Shown: positions 1 to 9,529, numbered from the stretch's first letter. The stretch is 64,000 nucleotides of DNA from CAJMNU01 sp905214855 (GCA_937890595.1 CALADM010000025.1:305244-369243), one strand, 5' to 3'. The notes: generated from the sequence alone by a model not told the origin. Translations and numbers: made by a program.

Positions 1-775
1 CATAAGTAAAATGTTTTACTAAAGAATCCGGCACATTGCCAACCATCTCATCAAAGATATGAGAACCATTTGCTCTTGCAAGGATCGCCATCATATTCAG
101 ACCGCCATCAAAATAGGTCTTTACTCCTGTCTTCTCATAGATCGTATTGCCAATCTCAAGCAGTTCCTCAATAGTCGGCTGTTCTGGGATCGTGACACCT
201 GCTTCATCGGTGATCGCCTTGTCATAAACCATCATCGGCGCATTACTTCCAAGGCTGAGTGCATAACATTTGCCATCCACACTTCCACTGTCAATGATAC
301 TATCCGGAATCTTGGAATGATCAATTGTTCCATCTTCCAAATATGGTGTCAGATCTGCCAGCTGATTGCTCTTCTGATACTGATTCAGATAGGAATAGTC
401 CATCTGGATGATATCCGGCAGGTTTCCGCCAGCTGCCATTGCGGATAACTTATCCCAGTATCCTGACCAGTCTGTAAATTCAATGTCAATCTTTACATTT
501 GGATTCTGAGACATATACAGGTCGACTGCTTTCTTCGTCACATCATTTCTGACCTGATTTCCCCACCAGCATACCTTTAAGTTGACCTGATCTCCGGAAG
601 CTGCTGCGGTGGTCTTCTCTGCTTCGGTAGTATCAGCAGCTGCTGCTGCAGTAGTTTTCTCTGCCGCTCCCGTGCCAGCTGCTGCACTTGTCTCCGTCTT
701 GGAATTGCCTCCGCAAGCGGTCATGCTCAACGCCATCACTGCTGCCATAGATAATGCCATTACCTTACGTTTCAT
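1..775 (-). CDS. ABC transporter sugar-binding lipoprotein (N-terminal part; runs off the window)
   Basis: Extracellular solute-binding protein of a carbohydrate ABC importer, tethered to the outer face of the membrane. The reverse strand from ATG 775 reads a short signal peptide ending in a lipobox (LSMTACG). A low-complexity Ala/Thr/Glu linker follows, then a type-1 solute-binding fold beginning VNLKVCWWGN, with the typical segments PDIIQMDY and SNAPMMVYD. A GGGAGG ribosome binding site lies just upstream of ATG. About 258 residues are present and the C-terminus lies beyond base 1. It is divergent from a YesMN-type sensor kinase/response regulator pair, the usual partner for such importers. 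The substrate cannot be told. Confidence 0.9.
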   Translation of the reverse strand, partial: MKRKVMALSMAAVMALSMTACGGNSKTETSAAAGTGAAEKTTAAAAADTTEAEKTTAAASGDQVNLKVCWWGNQVRNDVTKKAVDLYMSQNPNVKIDIEFTDWSGYWDKLSAMAAGGNLPDIIQMDYSYLNQYQKSNQLADLTPYLEDGTIDHSKIPDSIIDSGSVDGKCYALSLGSNAPMMVYDKAITDEAGVTIPEQPTIEELLEIGNTIYEKTGVKTYFDGGLNMMAILARANGSHIFDEMVGNVPDSLVKHFTY

Positions 776-807
776 AATCTTTTCCTCCCTTGAACTTTGA
801 TAGCTCC

Positions 808-836
808 ATTATATGTCTATTTTTCACAAGTGTAAA
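808..836 (-). promoter_or_regulatory. Sigma-A promoter of the sugar-binding protein gene
   Basis: On the minus strand TTTACA (831-836) and a perfect TATAAT (808-813) are separated by 17 bases. The start codon is about 33 bases downstream, so the leader is short and leaves no room for a riboswitch. Confidence 0.75.
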
Positions 837-1019
837 GTTCAAAATTGTGTCTTTTATGTTTAAAAAAGTGTCTTTTTTATGCCACCCCACTGCATTATCG
901 TGAAAATTCGACAATAATCTATGTTTTTCTCTGTATTTTTTATCTTTCTTTTTCATTTTCTTTCGGGTATAATGAGAATGACCAAAATCAAACCAGAAAA
1001 AAGACTATTGGAGTATATC

Positions 1020-2786
1020 ATGAATTCTATCAAAAAAAAGCTCAACAATCTGACACTGTTTCAAAAGATCTCCCTACTGATCTGTCTCCTGATTTTATGC
1101 ATGAATTTTTTCTTTTTCAGCAGTCTTCAGACTGTTTTAAGACATTATGACGAAACCCTGTATCAAAGGACAGCAGATACCCTCTCCTATGTCACAAATA
1201 ATCTCGAATCTGAGATCAATGAAATTGAAGCACTCTCTGGATATATCAGTATTGATTCCTCCATACAGCAAAATCTGAGATATCTGGTCAAACATACCAC
1301 TGCCAACCGCCCTGCCAGCATAAGAAGAGATATCTACAATGCTTTTTATTCCTATTTTGACTCCAACCATTATATCACATCGATCAGTATCATTACAAAT
1401 GGTTCGGCTATCAGCATGGGAGACGATATTACAGAGCTTGATTTTGATCTGGAAACAATACGCCAAAAAGCTCTTGATTTAGAAGGACGCATTTTATGGG
1501 TACCCAGCCCAAAAGGGCATAAAATCGCCTGTGTGCGTGAAATACGGCAAACTGCTTTTTTAAAATTGAATGAACTTGGAATCCTGTACATTGTTCTGGA
1601 TCTGGATCAGATGGTTCAGGATACTCTGCATCGCTTTCAAGAATCTGTTCCTGGACAACATTTTATCATACAAGATCACGGAAAACGGATCTATCCTTCT
1701 TATGAATATCATGATACTTTCTGTTCTTCTATCTTATCAGACAACAAGGGGAACAATCATGGATATACCATATCCAATCTGGATAATCAAACAGCATTCA
1801 TTGTTCATGGAACATTCTCTCATGTAGATTGGGATTATCTATATCTTCAGGATTACAATATTTTATTTCATTCGATACGTCGTCTGAAAAATATGCTGAT
1901 CCTTTTCCTTATCGTCATCACGCTTCTCAGTCTCAGTGTTGCACACCTTCTGATCCGCAGTATATTCCGCCATATGGATTATTTGATCGAAAAAATTCAG
2001 GCATTTGGAAAAGGGAAAACGCTCCCTGCAGACAGTCAATATGACTATAAAGACAGGCAGGATGAGATTGGTCAGCTTCATCGTGCATTTGATGAAATGA
2101 CACACAGTGTCAAAGTATTAAGAGATGAAAATTATGACAAACAGTTACTTCTTCGGGATGCAAAGATCCGCATCTTGGAACAGCAGATCAACCCGCATTT
2201 TTTATACAACACTTTGGATACGATCAATTGGATGGCTCAATCTTACCATGCAGATGACATCAGTGTCATGGTACGTTCTCTTGGGAAGCTCTTTCGTGCT
2301 TCTATCACGGGAAATAAAGATCTGATCCCCCTTTTTGAAGAGCTGGAATTTCTGGATAATTATATTCAGATCCAAAAAATACGATTTAAAGAACGGCTGG
2401 ATTTTCAAATCTGTACACCGCCTTCTCTTGCATCTATCCAAATTCCAAAATTATGTATCCAGCCTCTTGTAGAAAATGCCATTAAATATTCCATGGAATG
2501 CAGCGATGAAACCTGTGTCATCCGAGTCAATATCACAGAAGAGGCAGAATATTACCGGATTCAGGTTTCTAACAGTGGTTCTTCTTTTGAAGAAAATCTT
2601 TTGACACATTTGCAGCAAAAAACCACACAACCTCAGGGAAGCGGTGTAGGACTTTTAAATATCAACTCCCGTCTTCAACTCTTATATGGGGAACAATATG
2701 GTCTGCACATCCACAATGAAGATGGTATGGCAATTGTCATTTTAAGGATACCAAAACAAACAGATTCTGATAATAGGAGGTCCTAA
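1020..2786 (+). CDS. YesM-type sensor histidine kinase
   Basis: Membrane sensor kinase of a two-component system that controls carbohydrate uptake genes. An N-terminal membrane segment (about residues 13-35) is followed by an extracytoplasmic sensor region, a second membrane segment (about residues 285-310) and a HAMP linker. The His_kinase domain has the NPHFLYNTLD motif with phospho-acceptor His393, and a HATPase domain follows with N-box LVENAIKYS and a glycine-rich GSGVGLLN segment. I chose ATG 1020 because GGAG lies 7 bases upstream. The longer frame from 921 has no ribosome binding site and runs over a TATAAT at 968-973 that may be the promoter. It is followed directly by its response regulator. 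Confidence 0.92.
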   Translation: MNSIKKKLNNLTLFQKISLLICLLILCMNFFFFSSLQTVLRHYDETLYQRTADTLSYVTNNLESEINEIEALSGYISIDSSIQQNLRYLVKHTTANRPASIRRDIYNAFYSYFDSNHYITSISIITNGSAISMGDDITELDFDLETIRQKALDLEGRILWVPSPKGHKIACVREIRQTAFLKLNELGILYIVLDLDQMVQDTLHRFQESVPGQHFIIQDHGKRIYPSYEYHDTFCSSILSDNKGNNHGYTISNLDNQTAFIVHGTFSHVDWDYLYLQDYNILFHSIRRLKNMLILFLIVITLLSLSVAHLLIRSIFRHMDYLIEKIQAFGKGKTLPADSQYDYKDRQDEIGQLHRAFDEMTHSVKVLRDENYDKQLLLRDAKIRILEQQINPHFLYNTLDTINWMAQSYHADDISVMVRSLGKLFRASITGNKDLIPLFEELEFLDNYIQIQKIRFKERLDFQICTPPSLASIQIPKLCIQPLVENAIKYSMECSDETCVIRVNITEEAEYYRIQVSNSGSSFEENLLTHLQQKTTQPQGSGVGLLNINSRLQLLYGEQYGLHIHNEDGMAIVILRIPKQTDSDNRRS

Positions 2787-2787
2787 C

Positions 2788-4314
2788 GTGTTAAGACTCA
2801 TGATTGTAGATGATGAAGAAATTATACGCACTTCCATCTCAAAAATGATTGATTTTGAAAGTATTGGATATGAACTAGTTGCCACAGCAAAAAATGGCAT
2901 GGAGGCATATGATATCCTGCGTGACGAATACCCAGACGTCATTATCACTGACATTCGCATGCCTGTCTTAAATGGTCTGGAATTAATCGAAAAAGCCAAA
3001 AATATTGATTCAAATATTGATTTTATCCTTCTTTCTGGATATGGAGAATTTGATTATGCCAGACAGGCAATGCAGTACGGGGTACGTTATTATCTGTTAA
3101 AACCCACAGATTCTCAGGAATTGATCTCCTCTCTCATCCAAATCCGCCAAGAACGAGAAGAAAAGCAGAAACAGGAGAATCAAAAACAGCGCAATTTTCT
3201 TGATGAGTTACAGTTTCCTCTCCAAACAAGTTTCATTATAGAAGCTCTTTCCTACACAGACTTTACTGCAACATGGCAAAAATATCAGGAATTGCTTTCT
3301 TTTCCCGACAACTGCCAAAATTGCTGTATCTGTTCTTTTATAGAGGAATCTTTCCTAGATTCTTTTGTGGGTGATGCAAGACGTTATATTGAATCTCATG
3401 GTCTCACACTCTCTTTTCCTGTCATTTATGTCAAAAACAGTGTGATTTTTATTTTTCCAGCTAAATCTCTTTTGACACAAGAAGTTTTGCAAAAAGAATT
3501 GTCCTGCCTTTCTTATCCGAAACAGTCTGTAGAGCCAATGATTCAGTTTCTCCATTTCTGCGACACACAAGCTCTCTTTGAGACTATCTTAAAAAAGATC
3601 TCCCGTTACAGCAGGATCTTTCTTCTTGATGAAAAACAACGTCATCATGAAATCCGAAATAATCTCAGTGCACCATGGAAAATTGAAAAACTGGGAGAAG
3701 AAATCTTTCATGCACAGGACACCACAGAGATTACAGAACTTTTAACCAGTACCTTTTCGCAGTCTTCCTTAGATCTTGAAACAGCACAAAGCATTGCACT
3801 AAGTACTTATATGTGGCTGCATCAAAAAAATCACTTGATACCACTGGACAATGCCTGTGATTTTTTCCGCAAAGTATATTCCTGTTCGACCATTCAGGCA
3901 ATTTATGAACAACTGCACGTTGTTGCCATTCAGCAGACCAAAGATGTCCCTTATCACCATCCTACCGCCTGTCAATCCAATGTTGCACTGATCAAATCCT
4001 ATGTACAGAAACATCTAAATGAGGAAAATCTTTCTTTAAAATGGCTGGCTGAACATTATCTTTTTATCAGTGTCCGCAATCTGAGCAAACAATTTATACA
4101 GGAAGAAGGCGAGCGTTTTTCCGACTATCTGAACCGTATCCGTATGGAAGAGGCAAAAAAATTGCTTCTTCTCTACAACAATGACAATATCAAAGATATT
4201 GCACGTCAAGTTGGTTTTGGAAATAACCCAAGATATTTCGGACAAGTTTTCAAGCGTTATACAGGATGTACACCAAGTGATTTTCTTGCACATCAACAGG
4301 ACAATCCCTCATAA
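2788..4314 (+). CDS. YesN-type response regulator with AraC DNA-binding domain
   Basis: Cytoplasmic partner of the upstream kinase. It has an N-terminal receiver domain with the acidic pair DDEE, phospho-acceptor Asp55 in TDIRMP and the conserved KPTD lysine. A long middle linker of about 270 residues is followed by a C-terminal AraC-type double helix-turn-helix ending GCTPSDF. Translation starts at GTG 2788, placed 7 bases after a perfect AGGAGG (2775-2780), one base after the kinase stop. Probable targets are the divergent sugar importer and perhaps the GH4 gene. Confidence 0.93.
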   Translation: MLRLMIVDDEEIIRTSISKMIDFESIGYELVATAKNGMEAYDILRDEYPDVIITDIRMPVLNGLELIEKAKNIDSNIDFILLSGYGEFDYARQAMQYGVRYYLLKPTDSQELISSLIQIRQEREEKQKQENQKQRNFLDELQFPLQTSFIIEALSYTDFTATWQKYQELLSFPDNCQNCCICSFIEESFLDSFVGDARRYIESHGLTLSFPVIYVKNSVIFIFPAKSLLTQEVLQKELSCLSYPKQSVEPMIQFLHFCDTQALFETILKKISRYSRIFLLDEKQRHHEIRNNLSAPWKIEKLGEEIFHAQDTTEITELLTSTFSQSSLDLETAQSIALSTYMWLHQKNHLIPLDNACDFFRKVYSCSTIQAIYEQLHVVAIQQTKDVPYHHPTACQSNVALIKSYVQKHLNEENLSLKWLAEHYLFISVRNLSKQFIQEEGERFSDYLNRIRMEEAKKLLLLYNNDNIKDIARQVGFGNNPRYFGQVFKRYTGCTPSDFLAHQQDNPS

Positions 4315-4317
4315 TCT

Positions 4318-5235
4318 TCAGATCACCTGCCATCTGATCGATTTACTGCTGCGGTATTCTTTGCGGTACTGCAGCGGTTTTTTGTCAGTATAACGTTTAA
4401 ACACTCTCTCAAAGTATGTAATATTTCCAAATCCAGTCATTGCCGCAATCTCTGTGACAGAAAGCTCCGTCCCTGCAAGCAGTTCCTTTGCTCTTTTCAT
4501 CCTTGCCATAGTCTGATATTCATTAACCGTAAATCCTGTCACTTCTTTAAAAATACGGCTCAAATAGGATTTACTGACAAAAAAACGCCTGCTGATCTCA
4601 TCCATATTTTCTCCCGTTTCACAATACTTTTGCAGATATTCTGCTACTTCATGCACTTTTTTATGGCGCACTGTATCTGCCTCATATCCTTTTCTCTCCT
4701 GCTCCCGTTCCTGTCTCTCTCTGGAAGAATACCAGATTTCTTCTTTGCGGCTGCGATAAAGCGTCATCAAAATCTCTAAAATCTTTATCTGTACTGCTTT
4801 ATCCCAACATTCTTTCCTTTCCTTCATTTCTTTCTTCATACTATCCAAACATTGAAGAATTTTAATAAAATCTTCTTTTTCACATTCCACAACATGCTCA
4901 CATAGGATAAACAATTCTTCTAATGGCGGCATTCCACATTTTTTTAGCCAGCTATCCCATACCTCTGCATCAAGCTGCAAAAGAATCCGATTATGATAAG
5001 ACCTCTCTCCTGCCATAGTTGTCTTATGGATCTGATTCCTCCCTACCAGAACAATCATTCCTGCTTCCACAAGATAGGTTTCATTTTCAATAAAATAATA
5101 TCGGCTTCCATCTAACAAAACATATACTTCATAGCTCTCATGAAAATGTCTGGTAGTCATCGCAAATTCTCTCTCTCGTATGACCTGTTCCGCAACACAT
5201 CCCGCCACTTCTCCCTGAAATACAATCTCTTCCAT
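4318..5235 (-). CDS. AraC-family transcriptional regulator with cupin sensor domain
   Basis: Sugar-responsive activator of about 305 residues. The N-terminal cupin-like domain has an HFHESYEVY metal/ligand-type segment and LDGSRYYFIENE. The C-terminal AraC helix-turn-helix pair includes FFVSKSYLSRIFKEVTG and ends at DKKPLQYRKEYR. ATG 5235 follows AGGAG by 5 bases, so the longer N-terminal frame starting at 5283 is rejected. It is divergent from the GH4 gene, its likely target, across a 128-base region that carries a perfect palindrome. Confidence 0.9.
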   Translation of the reverse strand: MEEIVFQGEVAGCVAEQVIREREFAMTTRHFHESYEVYVLLDGSRYYFIENETYLVEAGMIVLVGRNQIHKTTMAGERSYHNRILLQLDAEVWDSWLKKCGMPPLEELFILCEHVVECEKEDFIKILQCLDSMKKEMKERKECWDKAVQIKILEILMTLYRSRKEEIWYSSRERQEREQERKGYEADTVRHKKVHEVAEYLQKYCETGENMDEISRRFFVSKSYLSRIFKEVTGFTVNEYQTMARMKRAKELLAGTELSVTEIAAMTGFGNITYFERVFKRYTDKKPLQYRKEYRSSKSIRWQVI

Positions 5236-5297
5236 TTTTACTCCTTTGGTAGACAAAAAGATAATTTCTTCGTTTTTATGCACAATTTTATAAGATT

Positions 5298-5326
5298 ATT
5301 ATACTATTCTATAGTATTCTTGTCAT
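5298..5326 (-). promoter_or_regulatory. Promoter of the AraC gene upstream of GH4
   Basis: Minus strand ATGACA (5321-5326), 17 bases, TATAAT (5298-5303). The -10 region overlaps a perfect palindrome at 5301-5317. On the plus strand the same palindrome contains TATACT and TATAGT, possible -10 boxes for the GH4 gene. Confidence 0.6.
5301..5317. promoter_or_regulatory. Perfect palindrome, candidate operator between AraC and GH4 genes
   Basis: ATACTAT and ATAGTAT are 7-base arms separated by TCT. The site overlaps the promoter of the regulator and probably that of GH4, so a bound protein could control both directions. The operator role is inferred. Confidence 0.4.
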
Positions 5327-5363
5327 CAGAAGCTAATATATTTTTCAAAAAGGAGTTGCAAAT

Positions 5364-6764
5364 ATGAAGTACGCTGATCAAAAAATTACTGATTTGAAAA
5401 TCGCCTATATCGGCGGTGGCTCTCGTGGCTGGGCATGGACTTTTATGACAGATCTCTCCATGGATGAGTCTTTAAGTGGTACAATCCGTCTGTATGATAT
5501 TGATGAGGCAGCTGCAAAAAACAATGAGATCATCGGAAACCATCTTTGTTCCCGCAAGGATGCCAAGGGTAAATGGAATTTTATGACCTGCCCGACACTT
5601 CAGGAAGCCCTGACAGATTGTGATTTTGTTGTTATTTCTATTCTTCCTGGCACATTTGATGAAATGCAAAGTGATGTACATCTCCCAGAACGCCTTGGCA
5701 TCTATCAGTCTGTAGGCGATACAGCAGGTCCTGGAGGAATGATTCGTGCATTGCGCACAATCCCTATGTTTGTTACCATTGCAGAAGCCATCAAGCAGTA
5801 CTCCCCAAATGCATGGGTCATCAACTATACCAATCCGATGAGTCTTTGTGTCAAAACTCTGTACCATGTTTTTCCTCAGATCAAAGCATTTGGATGCTGT
5901 CATGAAGTATTTGGTACTCAAAAGGTTCTCAAAGGAATTCTGGAAGAAACTTGCGGTTTAAAGGATGTAGCCCGTGAAGATATCATTGTCAATGTACTTG
6001 GTATCAATCATTTCACTTGGTTTAACGAGGCATCCTATAAGGGAATCGATCTCTTCCCAGTCTATCGTGATTTCATCGATAAACATTATGAAGAGGGCTA
6101 CAATGAGCCTGACAAAAACTGGGCAAATTCCACCTTCAATTGCGCTCATCGTGTAAAATTTGATCTTTTCTGCCGTTATGGTCTGATCGCAGCTGCCGGT
6201 GACCGTCATCTTGCTGAGTTTATGCCAGGAGACGAATATCTGAAAGATCCAGAAACAGTAAGTTCATGGAAATTTGGACTCACCACAGTAGATTGGAGAA
6301 AAGAAGATTTAAAACAGCGTCTTGCAAGAAGCAAACGCCTTTCCTCTTTTGAAGAAGAGATCAAACTAGAACCAACCGGAGAAGAAGGAATCCAGTTAAT
6401 CAAAGCTCTTTGTGGTCTCACTCGTATGGTCAGCAACGTCAATATCCCAAACACCTGTCTGCAAAGTCCAAGTCTTCCGCCAGAGGCTGTTGTAGAAACA
6501 AATGCTGTATTCAGCCGTGATTCTATCAAGCCACTCGCTGCCGGAACTATTCCAGACAACGTTCTTGCTTTGATCACACCTCACACAGAAAACCATGAAC
6601 GTATCTTAAAAGCAGCACTAACCTGTGACAGAAATCTTGTTTATGAAGCCTTCATGCATGACCCTCTGGTAAAAGGACGTGCCAGTGAAACAGAGATCAG
6701 ACAACTTGTGGATGACATGATCGAAAATACCATAAAGTACCTTCCGGATGGATGGAAAAAATAA
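5364..6764 (+). CDS. GH4 family NAD/Mn-dependent alpha-glycosidase (CHE-motif subgroup)
   Basis: Family GH4 hydrolase of 466 residues. These enzymes use NAD+ and a divalent metal in a redox-elimination mechanism. It has an N-terminal Rossmann motif IGGGSRGW, the NYTNPMS segment, and the metal-binding Cys179-His180-Glu181 followed by VFG. His216 lies in GINHF. The CHE signature fits the alpha-glucuronidase/alpha-galacturonidase type of GH4 better than alpha-galactosidase (CHSV) or phospho-glucosidase (CNVP-like) types. This is family knowledge and the substrate is not proven. The ribosome binding site is AAAGGAG. It is divergent from an AraC regulator and followed by a strong hairpin terminator. 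Confidence 0.9.
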   Translation: MKYADQKITDLKIAYIGGGSRGWAWTFMTDLSMDESLSGTIRLYDIDEAAAKNNEIIGNHLCSRKDAKGKWNFMTCPTLQEALTDCDFVVISILPGTFDEMQSDVHLPERLGIYQSVGDTAGPGGMIRALRTIPMFVTIAEAIKQYSPNAWVINYTNPMSLCVKTLYHVFPQIKAFGCCHEVFGTQKVLKGILEETCGLKDVAREDIIVNVLGINHFTWFNEASYKGIDLFPVYRDFIDKHYEEGYNEPDKNWANSTFNCAHRVKFDLFCRYGLIAAAGDRHLAEFMPGDEYLKDPETVSSWKFGLTTVDWRKEDLKQRLARSKRLSSFEEEIKLEPTGEEGIQLIKALCGLTRMVSNVNIPNTCLQSPSLPPEAVVETNAVFSRDSIKPLAAGTIPDNVLALITPHTENHERILKAALTCDRNLVYEAFMHDPLVKGRASETEIRQLVDDMIENTIKYLPDGWKK

Positions 6765-6797
6765 TACATAAAAATCTCTAACTTGAGATAAAACAAG

Positions 6798-6842
6798 ATA
6801 GCTTTCAGACTCTCCTCCCTTACTACGTCTGAAAGCTATTCT
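6798..6842. terminator. Bidirectional terminator between GH4 and the RyR-domain gene
   Basis: A perfect 13-base-pair stem pairs 6798-6810 with 6827-6839, with a 16-base loop, between convergent genes. The flanks are only moderately T-rich on each strand. Confidence 0.75.
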
Positions 6843-6850
6843 CTATGTAT

Positions 6851-8908
6851 TTATATCACATTTTCTTGTTCCTGATATCCATATAGACTGCACACATCAA
6901 AAAGAATCGTTGCCGCAGCCTCATCATCCTGTTTCATTTCTTCCCACGAATCTATCAGACAGTCATGAACCTCACCATAATACATCCTGTCTTTTTCCTG
7001 TATTTTTTGAAATGTTCTCTTAGGTTTGCCATAGCCAATATACCCATAGGTATAAGCAAATGCATTCCAACGTTTATGTTCCAACTGTGCCAAAAGATCC
7101 AATACAGGATAACAATTCAGCACTTCTCTGATCTGTTCAACACTGGAAGAAGAGATCAATACCTTCTCTTTTTCCGGCAAAGGACCTAATCTTTCGATCA
7201 GAGTCTGAAACAGTGACTGATTTAACACTTGGACACGATTGGATTCTTTTTTTTCAAAATCCAAGGTGTTCCATACAGGGATTTCATTGCCATAGTCCTT
7301 ATATTCATGTAAATTTGCTGCTTCTCTTTCATATATAACATGAAATTTTCTTGCTTTTTGTTCCATCTGTGTATTGATCAGACACTCTCTTGTCAATATA
7401 TTTTTTCGTGTTCCAAATACATGTATGTCATTATAACTTACCAATCGCTCTGTCTTTTTATTCAACTCAAATGGCATTTTTTGCATATATTGTACAATCG
7501 CCCCGTCTGTTTCCATCCTGACTGCAATCGGAATTGAAGTATGGGAGTTTTTTCCCAAACACATCGATGTATATTTCGCCAATTCCATCATGGTTAATAT
7601 ACTAAGAGTCTGTTCCTTGAAACAAACCGCAGCATAAGTGAACATGGGAATTTGACTCAATGCCTGCATCAATTTTCTGCTTCTGACATCCAACGGAACA
7701 AATTCTACATCACAAATACGATCCAATCTTGGATATCGGTCATAGATTTCTTCTTTCCATTTCTCAGCATTCTGATCCACCACAGTAATTCTAAATTTCT
7801 CATATCCCCTAACAGCAGAACATGGGCTGCATGTTCCCATCAACAACGCCTTTTCAAACACCGCTTTCCCATAACGTCCAAATCCTGCGATCAACAAATG
7901 CGGATTCTTTACTTGTCTCAAAAATGCTTCTACTTCTTGTTTTTCCTCCTGCCTATTCCCTATTGTATGCCATTCTTCCTCACTTGGAATACAATTTTGA
8001 AAAAGAGGAGTCTGTGCAAACATAGCTTCTGCTGCTAGATCCTGTAAACTGAACAACCGCAGATCAAATGGGTTTTCTAACCGTATATCTTCTACCTTTT
8101 CTTTTACAATCACTCTTGGATTTGCATCATAGGCTTCCACCACTTTTCTCAAAACTCTGTCATTGCACTGAAACGCACAGATGATCTCTTCTTTTTTTTC
8201 TTTTCGTTCTTCCCAATGTCTGTCCTTAGAATCATGGATCAATTTCAAAAGCCGTGTGAATATTGTAAAATTGACCGCAGCATCTTCATAAAATAAAACG
8301 ATCTCACTTGCTTTCCAAAGTTTCAGACAGCGAAAATTTTCTCTTGTTTTAAAATTTTCATCATCTGAAAAATCCATCTGATACACAAGCACACCTTTTC
8401 GTTCTAATTTTAGCTGTTCTTCTTTCTCTATGGTCTGCTCTGTGATCAGAACCATCATAGTATCATCTGCTGCAATCGCATTGTTCTGATTTTGCAGATA
8501 GATATTTTCTATCAACTCTTTACTATTTTCATTATATCCAAAAATCATGATCTGACGTTTTGGACTGCTATGCTGCTTTACTATTCCAATACTATGAAGA
8601 GCGAAGGATTCCAGCAATTTAAATATCCAGTATGCTGTACACAAAGGCGCTGTCCACTTTGCAGCTTCATATAAAATTGGAGTTGCCTCGCCTGTATCTA
8701 CGGTAGGAGAAAAAAGATATAGCTGTAATGTACTATAGATCACAGTAGAATACAGGCGTTCTTGCACCACAGTCGGCACATAGTCTGTATAGTATTGATA
8801 ACTTCCTATCAATGCCATAAAAAGAGTAACACCCATAAAACCCCATCCAAGTATTTTCGAATATCTTTCCCAAAAGCTATTTACTTTTTTTTGGATATTT
8901 CTATACAT
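6851..8908 (-). CDS. Channel-like membrane protein with two TrkA-N-type Rossmann domains and a C-terminal RyR domain
   Basis: Protein of about 685 residues. A hydrophobic helix lies at about residues 20-38 and a weaker one at about 84-104. The first nucleotide-binding-like fold (IMIFGYNENS) starts near residue 119, and a second one (LLIAGFGRYGKA) lies in the middle. The C-terminus has a RyR-type signature, LAQLEHKRWNAFAYTYG. The architecture resembles two-helix ion channels gated by RCK/TrkA-N domains (CASTOR/POLLUX-like), with a RyR module added. The true pore and ligand are unknown. ATG 8908 follows GGGGGAA and starts just after the cobU stop, so it looks like the last gene of the corrinoid operon. 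Confidence 0.7.
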   Translation of the reverse strand: MYRNIQKKVNSFWERYSKILGWGFMGVTLFMALIGSYQYYTDYVPTVVQERLYSTVIYSTLQLYLFSPTVDTGEATPILYEAAKWTAPLCTAYWIFKLLESFALHSIGIVKQHSSPKRQIMIFGYNENSKELIENIYLQNQNNAIAADDTMMVLITEQTIEKEEQLKLERKGVLVYQMDFSDDENFKTRENFRCLKLWKASEIVLFYEDAAVNFTIFTRLLKLIHDSKDRHWEERKEKKEEIICAFQCNDRVLRKVVEAYDANPRVIVKEKVEDIRLENPFDLRLFSLQDLAAEAMFAQTPLFQNCIPSEEEWHTIGNRQEEKQEVEAFLRQVKNPHLLIAGFGRYGKAVFEKALLMGTCSPCSAVRGYEKFRITVVDQNAEKWKEEIYDRYPRLDRICDVEFVPLDVRSRKLMQALSQIPMFTYAAVCFKEQTLSILTMMELAKYTSMCLGKNSHTSIPIAVRMETDGAIVQYMQKMPFELNKKTERLVSYNDIHVFGTRKNILTRECLINTQMEQKARKFHVIYEREAANLHEYKDYGNEIPVWNTLDFEKKESNRVQVLNQSLFQTLIERLGPLPEKEKVLISSSSVEQIREVLNCYPVLDLLAQLEHKRWNAFAYTYGYIGYGKPKRTFQKIQEKDRMYYGEVHDCLIDSWEEMKQDDEAAATILFDVCSLYGYQEQENVI

Positions 8909-8912
8909 AGGT

Positions 8913-9470
8913 TTATTCCCCCTTTTTTCTGACACATACAATCCCATAGACAACCTCGATCACTTCATCTGCTTTCTCTGAGAGCTCACGGTTCAGATCG
9001 CCAAGCAGCTTTTGATATCTTCTTGTAGAACTATCATACTCTATTCCATCTGAAAAAATCTCATTGGTAACAACCACAAGAAAACCAGATTGATCTTTCA
9101 ATTCCAAAATATCATTTAAGATGTTCTTCTGGATTTTTGCTATCTCATGTTCCTCTTTCCAGTTTTCTTCTTTGGCAAACAACTCATTGGCTGCTAAATT
9201 AGACAGGCATTCCAACAAAATTGCGGCATTCCTGTTTTTTGTAATGTGCGATATAATGTCATGGAGAGAATGCGGCTGCTCCAGCGTCTCAAATCCTTTT
9301 CCTTTTCGCTGTTCTCTGTGTTTTTCTACCCGTTTTCTGCCTTCTTCCCCAAACACTTCCATCGTTGCTACATAATAACGCAAAGAAAAACCAGATTCCA
9401 ATATACGCTGTTCTGCATATTCTGATTTTCCGCTTCCGCTTCCCCCTGTTACCAACAGCATATATCCCAT
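8913..9470 (-). CDS. cobU: Adenosylcobinamide kinase / adenosylcobinamide-phosphate guanylyltransferase
   Basis: Bifunctional enzyme of nucleotide-loop assembly. It phosphorylates adenosylcobinamide and then transfers GMP to give AdoCbi-GDP. The 185-residue protein has an N-terminal P-loop GGSGSGKS, the YVATMEVFGEE segment, and VEKHREQR containing the histidine guanylylated in this family. It lies 59 bases downstream of the cbiA-cobT fusion and 4 bases before the RyR-domain gene's start codon, in the same direction. Confidence 0.95.
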   Translation of the reverse strand: MGYMLLVTGGSGSGKSEYAEQRILESGFSLRYYVATMEVFGEEGRKRVEKHREQRKGKGFETLEQPHSLHDIISHITKNRNAAILLECLSNLAANELFAKEENWKEEHEIAKIQKNILNDILELKDQSGFLVVVTNEIFSDGIEYDSSTRRYQKLLGDLNRELSEKADEVIEVVYGIVCVRKKGE

Positions 9471-9529
9471 ACGTTTTTCCTCCTAACACAGATACAACTA
9501 CCTTCTATCTCTTCCCAGCCTATATTCAA

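Noticed and set aside
59..448. Plus-strand open frame
   Set aside because: It is antisense to the clearly coding sugar-binding protein and has no ribosome binding site or family features.
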